Source: Gonocerus acuteangulatus (taxonomy: Eukaryota; Arthropoda; Insecta; Hemiptera; Coreidae). Taken from it: a stretch of 64,000 bases of DNA. A program made the translations under genes and the position numbers. Numbering within the stretch: the first letter of the stretch is position 1; each line of letters opens with the position of its first letter. The stretch spans positions 31,895,399-31,959,398 of the forward strand of contig OX328123.1 in the NCBI GenBank assembly GCA_946811695.1. Reading direction: 5' to 3'. Under the pieces are notes generated by a model. It saw nothing but the letters and a program-made list of their open reading frames with translations. It did not search any database and had not been told where the DNA came from. Shown here piece after piece: positions 22,721-33,851 of the stretch.

Positions 22721-23137
22721 AATTTGTAATATATTTGAATAGAAAAGCCGGCAGACGTAGGTTCACAAAGCCGCCGCAAGGAGCGCTAGAGGGACTGTAT
22801 CCGGTTCCTGCGTTAGATCAAAATACAATAATATGAGGATTTTGTATTTATTACATAGTGTAGTAGGTACCATGTGTAAACATAACTCTGGAAGCAAATT
22901 AATAATTTATCAGTTACTCATTACAAAATTAAAAGAGAACTATTCATGTTTTTATTTTATTTATGTAGGATATTTTAAGCAAATTGTTCTGGAAAGCAGT
23001 CTACACTACCCAAATTCTGAGGAAAGTGCTTAGTTATGCAGCTCCTGCGTGACGGACTTTTATTATTATGGTGCGTCGACTGCTATGGCCAATGGCACCA
23101 TTGTAAATGAATATTTTTATTATCAACGTTAAAATAT

Positions 23138-24145
23138 ATTATGTACTAGCTGAATACCCGTGCTTCGTCACGGCAGATAAGTAGTTATTTTATTGCGTTA
23201 AATAATGTTTCATTAAAATTACGTTACTATACAATTCTGTGCACTTCATTACAGCACGATTCCCGTCATACTATATTTTACTCAATGGGCGTTAAAATTT
23301 AAAAGTTTGTTTCCAAGAGGTCATATGGTAACACCCAATATATTTACGAGTATTACCAAGGTTATAGGCGAGGAGGATGTGCAAGGGTTCCGGATATTAT
23401 TACCTTGCCTGGAAAACCTAAGGATATGCCATACATCACGGTTTGACCGGGACTGTCCCGGTATTTTGAAATTGTTTCGGTGCCCCGCCCAGTTTTCTCA
23501 ATGTCCCGGAAAAGGCTGTAAGATGTAAAAATTAATGAATTCATGTTTATAAGAATCTTTATAAATCGGTTACTTTTCTACAATTAACATTTTTACTACT
23601 GCTCACAGTGTCAAAGAAATGAGAAGTAATCTAACTGTAAAACGCTGGAACTACCTGCACAGCGCTGCCAGCTGCCAGACACTACTATTTGGCTGAGAGA
23701 TTGTTTCAAGAAAATCAAGAAAAGTTCCGTTCTTATTTTTAAGGTTTGGGTAGACTAACAGTTCAGGATTCCCCCTTCCCGTTAGTTGCGAGGCTTAAAA
23801 CTCACCAACCATTTTGCTTATAATTTGTACTCTTTTTATCCCACCCCCCTGGTATGCCCATCCCATATTAATGTGTCTCGGTTTAACTCTCCAAAAATAT
23901 GGCAAGCCTATCTGACGGGGACAGGCAGAAAAGTTGGTCTGCCATCATAGTTGAAATTAACCTCAATTAGAAATAAACTATGAGATAGATAATGTAAGGT
24001 AACAGCTGTTCTTTATCGTCCTAGCAACGCAGGCTGCCTAGGCTTTCCTTCTCTAACCAACTCAAACTTTAAACCCCCCTAAAAATGCTTAAAAATACGA
24101 ATATCAAAAAATCCTTTCTTAGCGAGCGCCTACGTTATATATACA
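23138..24145 (+). repeat. Dispersed repeat starting CTAGCTGAATACCCGTGC, copy 1
   Basis: The start matches 43897-44050 and the last part (23930-24145, with AGTTGAAATTAACCTCAATT and AACAGCTGTTCTTTATCG) matches 44862-44891 plus 47226-47410. The middle is less conserved and includes a GACCGGGACTGTCCCGG palindromic word near 23445. It leads into a TA-microsatellite repeat at 24146. The autonomous source is unknown. Confidence 0.55.
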
Positions 24146-24149
24146 ACGT

Positions 24150-24207
<58 letters not shown>

Positions 24208-24845
24208 CTGTTCGCTCATTTCTGGCTTCCCTGATGGTCCGATTTCATGAAATTTGGTACAAAAATCTATCATCCTATTTGAAAGGTCAAGTTCGTTAAC
24301 CAGCAAAATCCGCCCCCTGGAAGATTGCGTTTGGGGCGAAATTCGCGCAAAAAAAATCGTAACGCTTACGTTTTTGAGTTCATAAGCTTGTAAGTACTCT
24401 TTTCATAGGCTTCTTGGGCTAGGAAAACGAATGAAACCATTTTCAAGGCGATAGCTTTAACCGTTTTCGAGAAAAAATAATTTTTGAATGCCGTTTTTGG
24501 TTTGGGTACTTAGAATCATGGGATTCAGTTAAAACATTTACTGCATGTTCTACTTTCATTAAAACTAACATGTTGAAATTTTGGTTGCGTTTGGAGTTAA
24601 GGAAGGGTTAGAATAAAATATTTTATTAACAGACATAAAAAAGTTTTGCTAACTTTGTATACTTTCCTTAATATCTCGAAAAAGGTTGAGAATTTGGGAC
24701 ACGGAAGAATACCATTAGAAAACTTACTAAATGCTCTACAAAAAAGGTTCTAATGAAAGTTTTGATTAGGCGATGTCAATCGGAGAAATTAGTGCTTAAA
24801 ACTTTAAAGTAATTGATTTCGCTTATTCGAACTCTTCTTTTAGCG
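24146..24845 (+). repeat. TA-led dispersed repeat family B, copy 1
   Basis: A (TA)n tract is followed by TTGTCTGTTCGCTC, TGGTCCGATTT, GAAATTTGGTACAAAAATC, AAGGTCAAGTTCGTTAACC and GAAATTCGCGC, then about 550 bp ending TTGATTTCGCTTATTCGAAC. A near-identical copy follows at 24979-25680. Further copies lie in 26330-26785, 40860-41160, 41640-42325, 44115-44720, 52790-53460 and 59520-60120. No coding potential was seen. Confidence 0.75.
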
Positions 24846-24975
24846 CGGTTCCTCCCTCCCCCATAGGGGGGAACCCCGCTTATAAGGTTGATGCAATGAA
24901 ACAATCCGGAAGTGCCGACCAGAAAATTTCGCGTTTCAGAACCCCTAGAGACCGAAAATAACAGTGGTTCAAATT

Positions 24976-24978
<3 letters not shown>

Positions 24979-25018
<40 letters not shown>

Positions 25019-25680
25019 CTGTTCGCTCTCTAGGTCGAAGACGAATGGTCCGATTTTGATGAAATTTGGTACAAAAATCAGTCGTCCAATATGAAAGGTC
25101 AAGTTCGTTAACCAGCAAAATCCGCCCACTGGAAGATGGAGTTTGGGGCGAAATTCGCGCAGAAAAAATCGTAACGCTTATGTTTTTGAGTTCATAAGCT
25201 TGTAAGTACTCTTTTCATAGGCTTCTTGGGCTAGGAAAACGAATGAAACCATTTTCAAGGCGATAGCTTTAACCGTTTTCGAGAAAATTGGAAAAATAGT
25301 TTTTGAATACCGTTTTTGGTTTGGGTACTTAGAATCATGGGATTCAGTTGAAACATTTTCTGCATGTTCTACTTTCATTAAAACTAATATGTTGAAATTT
25401 TGGTTACGTTTGGAGTTAAGGAAGGGTTAGAATAAAATACTTAATTAACAGACATAAAAAGTTTTGGTAACTTTGTATATTTTCCTTAATATCTCGAAAA
25501 AGGTTGAGAATCTTGGTAAACAAAACAATACCATTAGAAAGCTTACTAAATGCTCTACAAAAAAGGTTATGATGAAAGTTTTGATTAGGCGATGTCAATC
25601 GGAGAAATAAGTGCTTAAAACATTAAAGTAATTGATTTTGCTTATTCGAACTGTTCTTTTTGTCTGTTTTTATTCCTTGT
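24979..25680 (+). repeat. TA-led dispersed repeat family B, copy 2
   Basis: Same layout as the preceding copy, in the same orientation and about 840 bp away, with few differences visible by eye. The closeness suggests a local tandem duplication. Confidence 0.75.
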
Positions 25681-26090
25681 TATTTTTTAATTGCTTATAG
25701 TTGGATAATGTATTTTACAATAAAACAGATTAGGCAAAATAAGAAAAACAATTCATTTTTAGAAATATAGCTTGCCAAGAGAAAAAGATTCGATGACGTC
25801 TTTTGAATATTTTCAATTGCCTTTATGCTGTTGGTTTTTTTATTTTATTTTTTAATTGATTTTATCTGTAGAATTATTACTATAGTAAAAGAACACAGGA
25901 ATGTGTGAAAATATTTGATATTTTCCAATTCATTGAAACGTATGAAATGAAGTATCGGTAGAAGAGGATTCTAGGGTCTTGCGGACCTGACCCCAGGTAT
26001 AGCCATAAAACCCTTTGAACAAAGGCCGAGGAAAATATTATCTGTTTCTATTCTATGCTTTTCAAATGAGAATATATGAACAGGAACCGG

Positions 26091-26251
26091 GGTCTCCCGT
26101 GGTCTAATGGCTAGCGCCTTGGATTCATAAGCGGGAGATGGTGGGTTCGATTCCCAACCTCCGGCAGGAATTTTATCATCCCACGGCTCGCTGGTGAAAT
26201 TCCTCGCTACACCCTGGATGTCGGCGCTTATGACCTAGATGTAGATGTGCC

Positions 26252-26283
<32 letters not shown>
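26091..26283 (+). mobile_element. tRNA-derived SINE, full length, poly(A) tail
   Basis: It starts GGTCTCCCGTGGTCTAATGG, with B box GGTTCGATTCC, body ending AGATGTGCCGT and an A tail of about 30. GGAACCG occurs just before and just after (about 26084 and 26286), a likely short target duplication. One indel separates its body from the 3216-3406 copy. Confidence 0.85.
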
Positions 26284-26285
<2 letters not shown>

Positions 26286-26785
26286 GGAACCGCGCTAAGA
26301 TGACGCAGTTCCTGCGAGTCGGACTTTTTTGTCTTTGATTTAGATACTTAAAATTATGGGATTCAGTTGAAACATTTTCTGCATGTTTGAATTTCATCAA
26401 CACTAATATGTTAAAATTTTGGTTACGTTTGGAGCTAAGGAAGGATTAGAATAAAATATTTTATTAACAGACATGAAATGTTTTGGGAACTTCGTATACA
26501 TTCCCTAATATCTCGAAGACGCTTAGGAATATTGGTAAACGGATGGTTACCATGCGAAATCTTACTAAATGTTCTACAAAAAAGATTCTGAAGCAATTTT
26601 TGATTAGGCTATGTCAATCGGGGAAATAAGTGCTTAAACTTTGAAGTAATTGATTTCGTTTATTCGAACGGTTCTTTTTGTTTGTTTTTATTCCTTGTTA
26701 TTTTTTAATTGCTTAAAGTTGGATTAATGTATTTGACAATAACACAGATTAATTAAAATAAGAAAAACAATTCATTGTTAAAAAT
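26284..26785 (+). repeat. Family B fragment and conserved 3' end
   Basis: GCTAAGATGACGCAGTTCC...GAGTCGGACTTTT (26290-26328), with a CGCAG-TTC-CTGCG hairpin, is followed by the 3' half of family B (from GGGATTCAGTTGAAAC). The hairpin end recurs at 28744-28787, 40341-40375 and 40507-40548. Its layout parallels the GCAGCTCCTGC end of the Helentron-like elements. Confidence 0.55.
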
Positions 26786-26788
26786 ATA

Positions 26789-26888
26789 TCAGGCTGTACC
26801 GTATGAAATGTCAGTTTTGGATTTGTCGATTTCCTTCAAATGTCTTGAAACTGTCGAGCCTCCTACTCCGAGTTCTTTGGCATATTCC
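26789..26888 (-). mobile_element. Truncated mariner end (same family as 33852-34396)
   Basis: After a TA dinucleotide, TCAGGCTGTACCGTATGAAA and the next ~80 bp match the reverse complement of the right end of the 33.85-kb element, covering the C-terminal part of its transposase fragment (SRHLKEIGKSK). The other end is missing. Confidence 0.75.
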
Positions 26889-26936
26889 CTAGTGTTTTTA
26901 ATTGCTTATAGTAGTCAAATGTATTTGTCAATAAAA

Positions 26937-27365
26937 CAGGATACGTATAATTAGAAGCAATATTTTGTTTGTTAGAATTCGAAGATGCCGTATGAATATC
27001 TAGATTACAGTACTGGTGTTGATTTCGTTCTTTAGAATTATTCTTGGTATTCCCTATTTTCATCTGATACCCATAGTTTTTTATTGTTAGTAGGTTTTTC
27101 TTATTGATTATAGAATATAAATCTATTTGGCTATAAAACAGGATACGTATAATTAGAATCAATATTTTGTTTGTTAGAATTCGAAGATTCCGTATGAATA
27201 TCTAGATTACAGTTCTGGTGTTGATTTCGTTCTTTAGAATTATTCTTGGTATTCCCTATTTTCATCTGTTACCCATAGTTTTTTATTGTTAGTAGGTTTT
27301 TCTTATTGATTATAGAATATAAATCTATTTGGCTATAAAACAGGATACGTAAAATTAGTGACAAT
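26937..27365. repeat. 202-bp tandem duplication, about 2.1 copies
   Basis: CAGGATACGTA recurs at 26937, 27139 and 27341, exactly 202 bp apart. The units differ at only a few positions visible by eye, so the duplication is recent. Unit content is AT-rich and noncoding. Confidence 0.9.
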
Positions 27366-28236
27366 ATTTCGGAGATTTCTGAGCGAAATACTTTTAAGAT
27401 TTTCTAACACCACGAACGGCTTTTTTCCTCTATTTTTATCCACAAGATAGGCTTTATTTTGCATATTATTCTATATAAGTTTTATTCAGCAGGGGATTCT
27501 GATGAAATGTCCTGTTTTTGCTGTGGATTTTAAATACGATGTATCTAAGATTGGATAACATTAGCGAGTCTATGGTACATAGTTAAGAACCGACGACGGA
27601 GGATTACTTCTTGCTATGATTTAGTCTACATATGTATATTAAGTCCTAAATCCAAAAAATAAACTTCACATCGGTTAGATACTATGAGCGAATATGGCGG
27701 TTCAATGCCCGTAGAAACAAGGGGGCCGCAGGAAATTTACCTGCTAAGAGTTAATCCTCAAGAGCTGTAAATATACCCCAGGTATCTGCCGACACAAATA
27801 CAAAGCCTAGGCGGAGAGCACCCCAAAAACACAGATCCAAACATAGGTTATATACTAAATATTCATAAAGACTACTTAGTTGTAAACCGATTCATCAATT
27901 AGCAATCACTAGGTTTCAATAAAGGTTATTTACTAAATATTGATAAAAAGTATTTAATTAGAAAAAAAAAAAACAATATTCCACAAGACTTGTTTTTGGT
28001 CCATTTGTGTCTACTCCATAGACTTAATTAGGTATATTATTCTATTGTAGTTGGGCAACTAAACTTTGTTTTATTTTGTTAAATAAAGTTTTTTTTCTTG
28101 ACTTGTTATTCGCCAAGACTTTTATTTGTCCTTGTGTATTTACTAGATAGGTTTTATTCGGCATATTATTCTATATAGGCTATATTAGGCAGGGTATTCT
28201 ACTCAATCTTGTGTACTTCTTCTTGATCCTTCTGTA
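27366..28236. other. AT-rich DNA with a dispersed word
   Basis: GCATATTATTCTATATA with a following GCAGGG-ATTCT occurs near 27460 and near 28155, suggesting a degenerate short repeat about 700 bp apart. No gene was recognised. Confidence 0.4.
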
Positions 28237-28493
28237 CATGGGCGTATATAAAAACAATTTCGGGGGGGGGGGGGGGGGCTGAGACCATTTCCAGGGTTTG
28301 GAATACTAAATATTTAGAGCTTGGAATAGTTTTAGGCAACTAAAACCCTATTACACGTAAAATAAAATATGTTTTATGAACTAAGTGATCTTATTTAATT
28401 TATTTTTAAGGGTTTTACGAGAAGTTTTTATCATCAATTCAAAATTTCGGGAGGGGCTGCATCCCCCTCAGCCCCCCCTCATATACGCCCATG
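28237..28493. mobile_element. hAT-type MITE with perfect 8-bp duplication
   Basis: Ends CATGGGCGTATA / TATACGCCCATG are perfect 12-bp inverted repeats, flanked by CTTCTGTA at 28229-28236 and 28494-28501. An 8-bp duplication is the hAT hallmark. It contains a G run at 28262-28279 and is noncoding. Confidence 0.85.
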
Positions 28494-28743
28494 CTTCTGT
28501 ATCCTCTAGAAAGGCTTTATTAGGCATATTTTGTATTGATTTATAGAGCTTTGCTTTAGAATGAGAGCCAGATTCTGTAATTTCCGCCTCTGTGTAAAAG
28601 TTAGCAACTGTCGGTGTCCCTGACGCCTTATAATCACTTTTATTCGAGATGTTCGAGAGGATTTTGACAATTTTCACGAGATATATAAAACAAAATAAGT
28701 TTATTTCTTTTCTAAGCTTATCAAATGGCACTAGGGACATGAA

Positions 28744-28790
28744 CGGAACCGCGCTAAGATGCTGCAGTTCCTGCGAGTCGGACTTTTTAT
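28744..28790 (+). repeat. Isolated copy of the GCAGTTCCTGCG hairpin end
   Basis: GGAACCGCGCTAAGATG, a CTGCAGTTCCTGCG stem and GAGTCGGACTTTTT match the ends listed for family B. The upstream part of this copy was not matched. Confidence 0.6.
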
Positions 28791-29275
28791 TTATGTACCG
28801 ATTCGCATGAAACAAACACTAAATGTTAAGTGAAACGTACCACAATATATTAGTGAATACCTCAACTAAATCGGATAAGCCGTTTCTGAGATTAGCGCGC
28901 ACAGATAAACAGACAAGCAGGCAAAAATTTTAAAAACCATTGTTTTGGGTACTATTGCATTGATAAAGGTCCCCAATAGTATTTTTCCCCATCTTCCAGA
29001 TACAGACAGCGATCCGTTAGAATTGTATTATTTGTATAGATTTGTATTAAGGTATGATGAAAAAATATATTATTTATTTGTATAAAATAGTAAAAATTAT
29101 TATATAATTTATTTATAATAATAATAGTTACCTAATAAAACTTTTTAATAAAAAGAAAGTCTGACTCTTCACCTTCAGAATCATTACTTTCGATATTTGT
29201 AGTGTTTGTGAGGTCATCCTGCAGTCTCTCCTGTGAAAATACTAATTATTGTTATTGAAAAAATGATGAAACATT

Positions 29276-29552
29276 CAGGGCCGCCACATCTCAGAGCCGG
29301 GCCCGGGACCAGATCACGGGCCCCCACTTCTCAGAGCCAGAAAGAAAATTCTAGTAGTTTGCTATAGGACTTTGGGCATTTTAAAATTATTTTCATCTTA
29401 AGGTTTGAGCAAAATGAGAAAATAAATGCAGTTTTGTGCTGCAAAGGTCACTTTCGGTACTTTTTTTCCAATTAGCGAGGATCGGCCCGGGCCCCCAAGG
29501 TGCCCGGGCCCGGGACAACTGTACCCGGTTTTCCCCCCATGTGGCGGCCCTG
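29276..29552. mobile_element. hAT-type MITE, GC-rich, perfect 8-bp duplication
   Basis: Perfect 14-bp inverted ends CAGGGCCGCCACAT / ATGTGGCGGCCCTG, flanked by GAAACATT at 29268-29275 and 29553-29560. CAGGG-type ends with an 8-bp duplication are typical of hAT. Subterminal GGGCCCGGGAC words occur on both sides. A second copy is at 32030-32303. Confidence 0.95.
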
Positions 29553-29894
29553 GAAACATTAATAAAGCAAAGAAAATAAATAATTTTAATATCTTGAGTG
29601 AATTACTGATCTCGAACAATCATTTCAACTACTGGAGGTAATTGTTTGGCATCAAACCATTTACACGTGTACATTTTATTCATGTTATTATTAGATGTTA
29701 AAATTTGGATGAATATGGGAACGTGATCAAACCAAACTATTTAGATAATAATAAGTTATTTTTAACACTAGGCGAAACACTCTGCCAAGCGTTGCCTGAT
29801 TTTCACGCATTCACAGGCGAAACTTTTTTATGTGCTATGTATTTTATACAAATAAATGATATATTTTTCCATCATACCTAAATGCATATACATA

Positions 29895-30593
29895 ACATAT
29901 TTTAACGTTGATAATAAAAATATTCATTTTCAAATTGTAAATAAATATTTGTATTGTAAATTACAATCAATATATTCAGAAGTTGTAATCAATATAAGCA
30001 TGCTTTCGCTATTAAATAGTCAAAAACTATATTAAGATTCCTGAAATTTTGTTAGTAGGTAGTATTCGTAATAAGATTGACGAAACAAATTGTCAGCTGC
30101 TTATATGTGGGTGGAAAAGTTGTCAGCTGGCGGTATAAAGCGGAGCGCGCGCCATACGCTCAGCGCTTTACCCCCCCCCCCAGCTGACAAGTTTTCCACC
30201 AAGATATGAGCAGCTGACAATGTTTTTCGTTAATCTCACTACAAATACTAGTAACCACCAAAAATTTCAGCGATCTTAAAATCGTTTCAGAATTTCGTAT
30301 TTTTGCCAAGTTTAGACCCCCAGCTGAAAATCAGTCCACCGCTGGCCGGCCAGCTGACAAGTGCCAATGATTATTGTATAATGAAAGGTGTTTCTCCAAA
30401 AAATTTTATGAATCTTAAAATCGTTTCACATTTTCATATTTTTCCGAAGTTTGCAACGCCCCCGCAGCCAAACCCACCGCTACCTAGCCAGCTGATAAGT
30501 GGCACTGTTCTAGTTAAGACTTGTACAATCAGTAGTGAAAAAATGAAGAATCTTAAAAATCGTTGCATGAAATGTACACGGGCCGACGGACTA
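29895..30593 (-). repeat. Foldback repeat, copy 2 (minus)
   Basis: Reverse complement of 21178-21806 plus 23103-23140, without the Helentron-like insertion, so it serves as an empty-site reference for that insertion. Edges are GTACACGGGCCGACGGAC at 30593 and TAACGTTGATAATAAAAAT near 29900. It keeps the TTGTCAGCTG hairpin arms. Frames such as 30303-30596 belong to the repeat. Confidence 0.7.
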
Positions 30594-32029
30594 TAGAGAA
30601 TGACTGTTCGTCAATAGTCATATTTTCTCCTGATGAAAAGCAAAGAAGACAATTTCTAGTCAATTTTATTCCAGATAAACGCCACTTTTCAACAAAGCTG
30701 AAATTATGAACTTTCAATAAAAAAATAGTTCGACAAAACTGTCCACTTCACTGGTCGAGCCAACTTTGCTAAACAACGCACAACAAAAACGACTCAGAAA
30801 TCTCAATCGCAATGAAAAGAGGTAATATTGACATTTTCAGAAACAAACAGAACCTAAATCCTAAAAAAGAGACATCCAATACAGACGCAAACAAAAATAT
30901 GTCCATACCTGTGGGAGGCCGGTCATTTTCGGCGGTTCTAGGTATGTAGTCTATTCAAAGGCTACGCTACAAAGTTATTGAGGAGACACTCCAGGTACTC
31001 AAAATATGTAAGATTCTAGGAAAAGTCATACTTTGGAATGTCTACAACTGATGATGGCAATTTTATTAAACTATGAAGTGGCCGACCTTTCAAAATGACC
31101 GGCACACGGTGGAAGGACTAACGGGGGGGGGGGGGGGGGGGGGGAACGCAAAATTGACAAAAAACATTTTTTCTTTTTTTTTTTTCATTAATTTTTGTAT
31201 TAACTCGTTCCTAAAACCTTACAGATTATTTACTCGCCATAGACTTTGAGAAAGAATCAATTAACTAAGATTTATCGAGGATTAAATACAATCGGGCCAT
31301 GTTCCTTTCCACTCAATTCAGTTTTAGTACCTATTTGAACATTAAAAAAAAATCATCGATTCGAAAATACTTTTCTGATAAAAAGTAGGGTTGTTCTAAA
31401 ATCGCATTTTTAATTTTCCTGTCAAGTTGTGGTAAAGATCGACTCATTCTATTGTTTTCTTTTGGGTTTCTACTTGAATTATTCGCAGAGATTAGCTGCG
31501 ACCACCTGCGACCTTGGTCACAATAACAAATGCAGACAGCAGTATTTGGCTGGTTTTAATTAAAGAGAACTAAGGCTTCTCGTCCACTGGACCGAAAAGC
31601 TGCGAATCGCGAAGCAACGAATACGGACGAACGCCAATCGTCCGAAATCGTGCAAATGCCTCTCATCCATTGCCTCAGTATTCGTCCGAATTCGCAATAG
31701 ATATGATGAATTAAATGTTACGAAACATACAATAAAACAATAAATGAAAATAAATAACAGAATATGTACCTGGTAATTCCATTTCCGTCGAAACTTCCTA
31801 CAATTTTTTTTTTTTTTTTTTTTTTTTTACGGCGCTTCGACAAATCTGGGCCATTAGCGCCGACATCCAGGGTCAAAACCATACCAATAACTGCTTCTAT
31901 TTCTTTACCTCATTTCATTACCGTTCCTGCGAGGCGGAATTTTTACAAGCCATATCGAAAATTCGAAGAATTATGACACCTATTTCAGCTGGGCTTGTGT
32001 TATCCATTACTTCAAACGATAGTATTGAG
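30594..32029. other. Unassigned, with a G run and a truncated SINE
   Basis: CCGGTCATTTT is present near 30919 and inverted near 31100, perhaps a small element with short inverted ends. A 23-nt G run lies at 31122-31144. No gene was recognised. Confidence 0.35.
31805..31876 (-). mobile_element. 5'-truncated SINE (3' end only)
   Basis: On the minus strand CCCTGGATGTCGGCGCTAAT and GCGCCGTAAAA match the last 60 bp of the SINE at 3216-3406, including its A tail (25 T on plus). 5' truncation is typical of LINE-driven insertion. Confidence 0.75.
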
Positions 32030-32303
32030 CAGGGCCGCCACATCTTAGAGCCGGGCCCGGGACCAGATCACGGGCCCCCTCTTCTCAAAGCCGGGCCCCC
32101 ACTTCTCAGAGCCAGAATAAAAATTCTAGTACTTTGCTATAGGGCATTGGGCATTTTAAAATTATTTTCATCTTGAGTTTTGAGCAAAATTAGAATAAAA
32201 GCCGTCTGCAAAGGTCACTTTCGATACTTTTTTTCCAATTAGCAAGGATCGGCCCGGGCCCGGGACAACTGTACCCGGTTGTCCCCCCCATGTGGCGGCC
32301 CTG
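32030..32303. mobile_element. hAT-type MITE, second copy of the 29276 family
   Basis: It has the same perfect 14-bp ends and the same interior order as 29276-29552, with an extra GC-rich ~25-bp duplication near 32075-32100. Flanking 8-mers (GTATTGAG, ATTAAATA) do not match, so the target duplication has been lost or the copy was rearranged. Confidence 0.85.
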
Positions 32304-33851
32304 ATTAAATAAAACAAGTAATTATCACACCTCTGTATTGTCAATTACTTCTACCCGTAACTTGCATTAAAATACACATTAGAGTGTGTTCCTCATTTTC
32401 TAATTTTAGTCGATGTGCTCAGAATTGTCGGGCATTAAAATATAAATTTTAACGGATAGATAGAGAAGTAATGAATCGCAAGTCTGAAAAATGAAGTGTT
32501 ACCACTTTCCTCGACACAAATCTAGAATTCCTCGACACTAATCTAGGACGATTCTAGAATTGAGATGGAAGAAAAAATAACTCATGTAAACAAAAAATAA
32601 TGTATTTACACATTCAGAGTTTGCTTATGGATATATATATCGTAATGAAATTTTAATATTTCAGTTGTACATTTATTACCTACTGGTTAAATATACATCC
32701 ATAAAATATTGATTATCATAAAATGATAACTGCATAATTTCATATAAATAAAATATGTATCTGATCTATTATATACAAAAGTTTATAATAAATGTGAAAT
32801 ATACTAAAACTATTATTCTGTATAGTAATAAACATCATAATTTTCTGAAGACTAAATTACATAAATCAGGAAGTAATTAACATGAGAGCAGAAAAATCTG
32901 CATTAAATTACACTTATAGGCTATATGTGTTATCACTATATTTTATTTGATATCTTTGAGGTCTGTAGACATTTTAGCATGTATTGTATAGGGGATGTTT
33001 CATATCCTACCAGCAATGGCGCTTAATAGGTAATTTTAAATCTTTAGTCTATTCGGAGAAAGATAAAATAGATTTATCTTAAGTAAATTTGTTTCCTTTG
33101 GACAATCTTTGAAATGTTGGACTCCAATCCCTTAACATATCGAGTGCACTCTTTCTTCGAACGCTTTCCATATCTTCTTCATTTTTAGTATTCAGCAAGC
33201 TTAACGATGTTAACGCTCAGTCTATTGGAATATTCTGACGATTCTTTACATTAGCTGAACATTGACAGGAACAGCTCATCAGACACTCGGTCTAGCTACT
33301 GAGCGATGAACCGATGTTAAAGTGTGCTTCGCAAAGATACCGGCGTTGAGCGTATCATTGCGTAACATTGCTTGACCATCCTAGCAAACCCAACAATTCT
33401 TTCACACTCCGCCATAATTCAGTATCGACTCCTTCTAGAAACTATGGGTTCATTTTGATAAGAGTTGCTGTCTGGAAGGCATAAATTAGTTATTGGAACA
33501 GGTACTGATTTATTACATTTGATTTTAGATTAGCTTTTAAAACCTTTTATTAGAAATTTGCATATGCTTTCTGTAAAGCTTTCTCTTTAAAACCCAGCTT
33601 GGTGAAGAAATTGCACCACAGGCAAAAACTTTGCCGTTCCTAATTTTTCCTTTTCATTATTTATCGCTGAGATTTTCCTTGTGTCTATTCCAGGCAAATT
33701 TCGTTGAATATTCTGGTGGCAACATTAATTACTCGCATTCCTGGAGAACATTTTTTTCCCACGCCATAGTGCCCCTATAGTGAAAAACATTTTTCTGCAC
33801 ATCCCATACCATTTTTGGCATGTCTTGTGCGTCTAAAATATTTTAGATATA
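32304..33851. other. Unassigned, one coding-like minus-strand stretch
   Basis: Mostly AT-rich. On the minus strand around 33080-33215 an open stretch reads LLNTKNEEDMESVRRKSAL, then DMLRDWSPTFQRLSKGNKF, and ends at a stop. It has no family resemblance that I recognise and may be a host-exon or transposon remnant. Confidence 0.3.

Larger units (their letters stand above)
21821..23061 (+). mobile_element. Helentron-like non-autonomous element, copy 1
   Basis: After a T run it starts AGCACTTTCCTCCGAAGGAA, in which ACTTTCCT and AGGAAAGT form a hairpin. Near the end, GAGGAAAGTGCT (23019-23030) is the inverted partner of the first 12 bp, followed by a small hairpin GCAGCTCCTGC and GACGGACTTTT. Inside are a (TA)n tract and about four 144-bp tandem units. 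Subterminal inverted repeats, central variable repeats, a 3' hairpin and T-rich ends match DINE-1/HINE (non-autonomous Helentron) architecture. Other copies lie at 37611-38398, 48824-49824 and, partial, 58842-59318. Confidence 0.6.

Noticed and set aside
24776..25129. Frames with poly Ile-Tyr across TA tracts (also at 42273, 49504)
   Set aside because: Pure translations of TA microsatellites inside dispersed repeats.
30919..31110. A small transposon with CCGGTCATTTT inverted ends
   Set aside because: Only 11 bp match, the outer sequence does not pair cleanly and no target duplication is visible.
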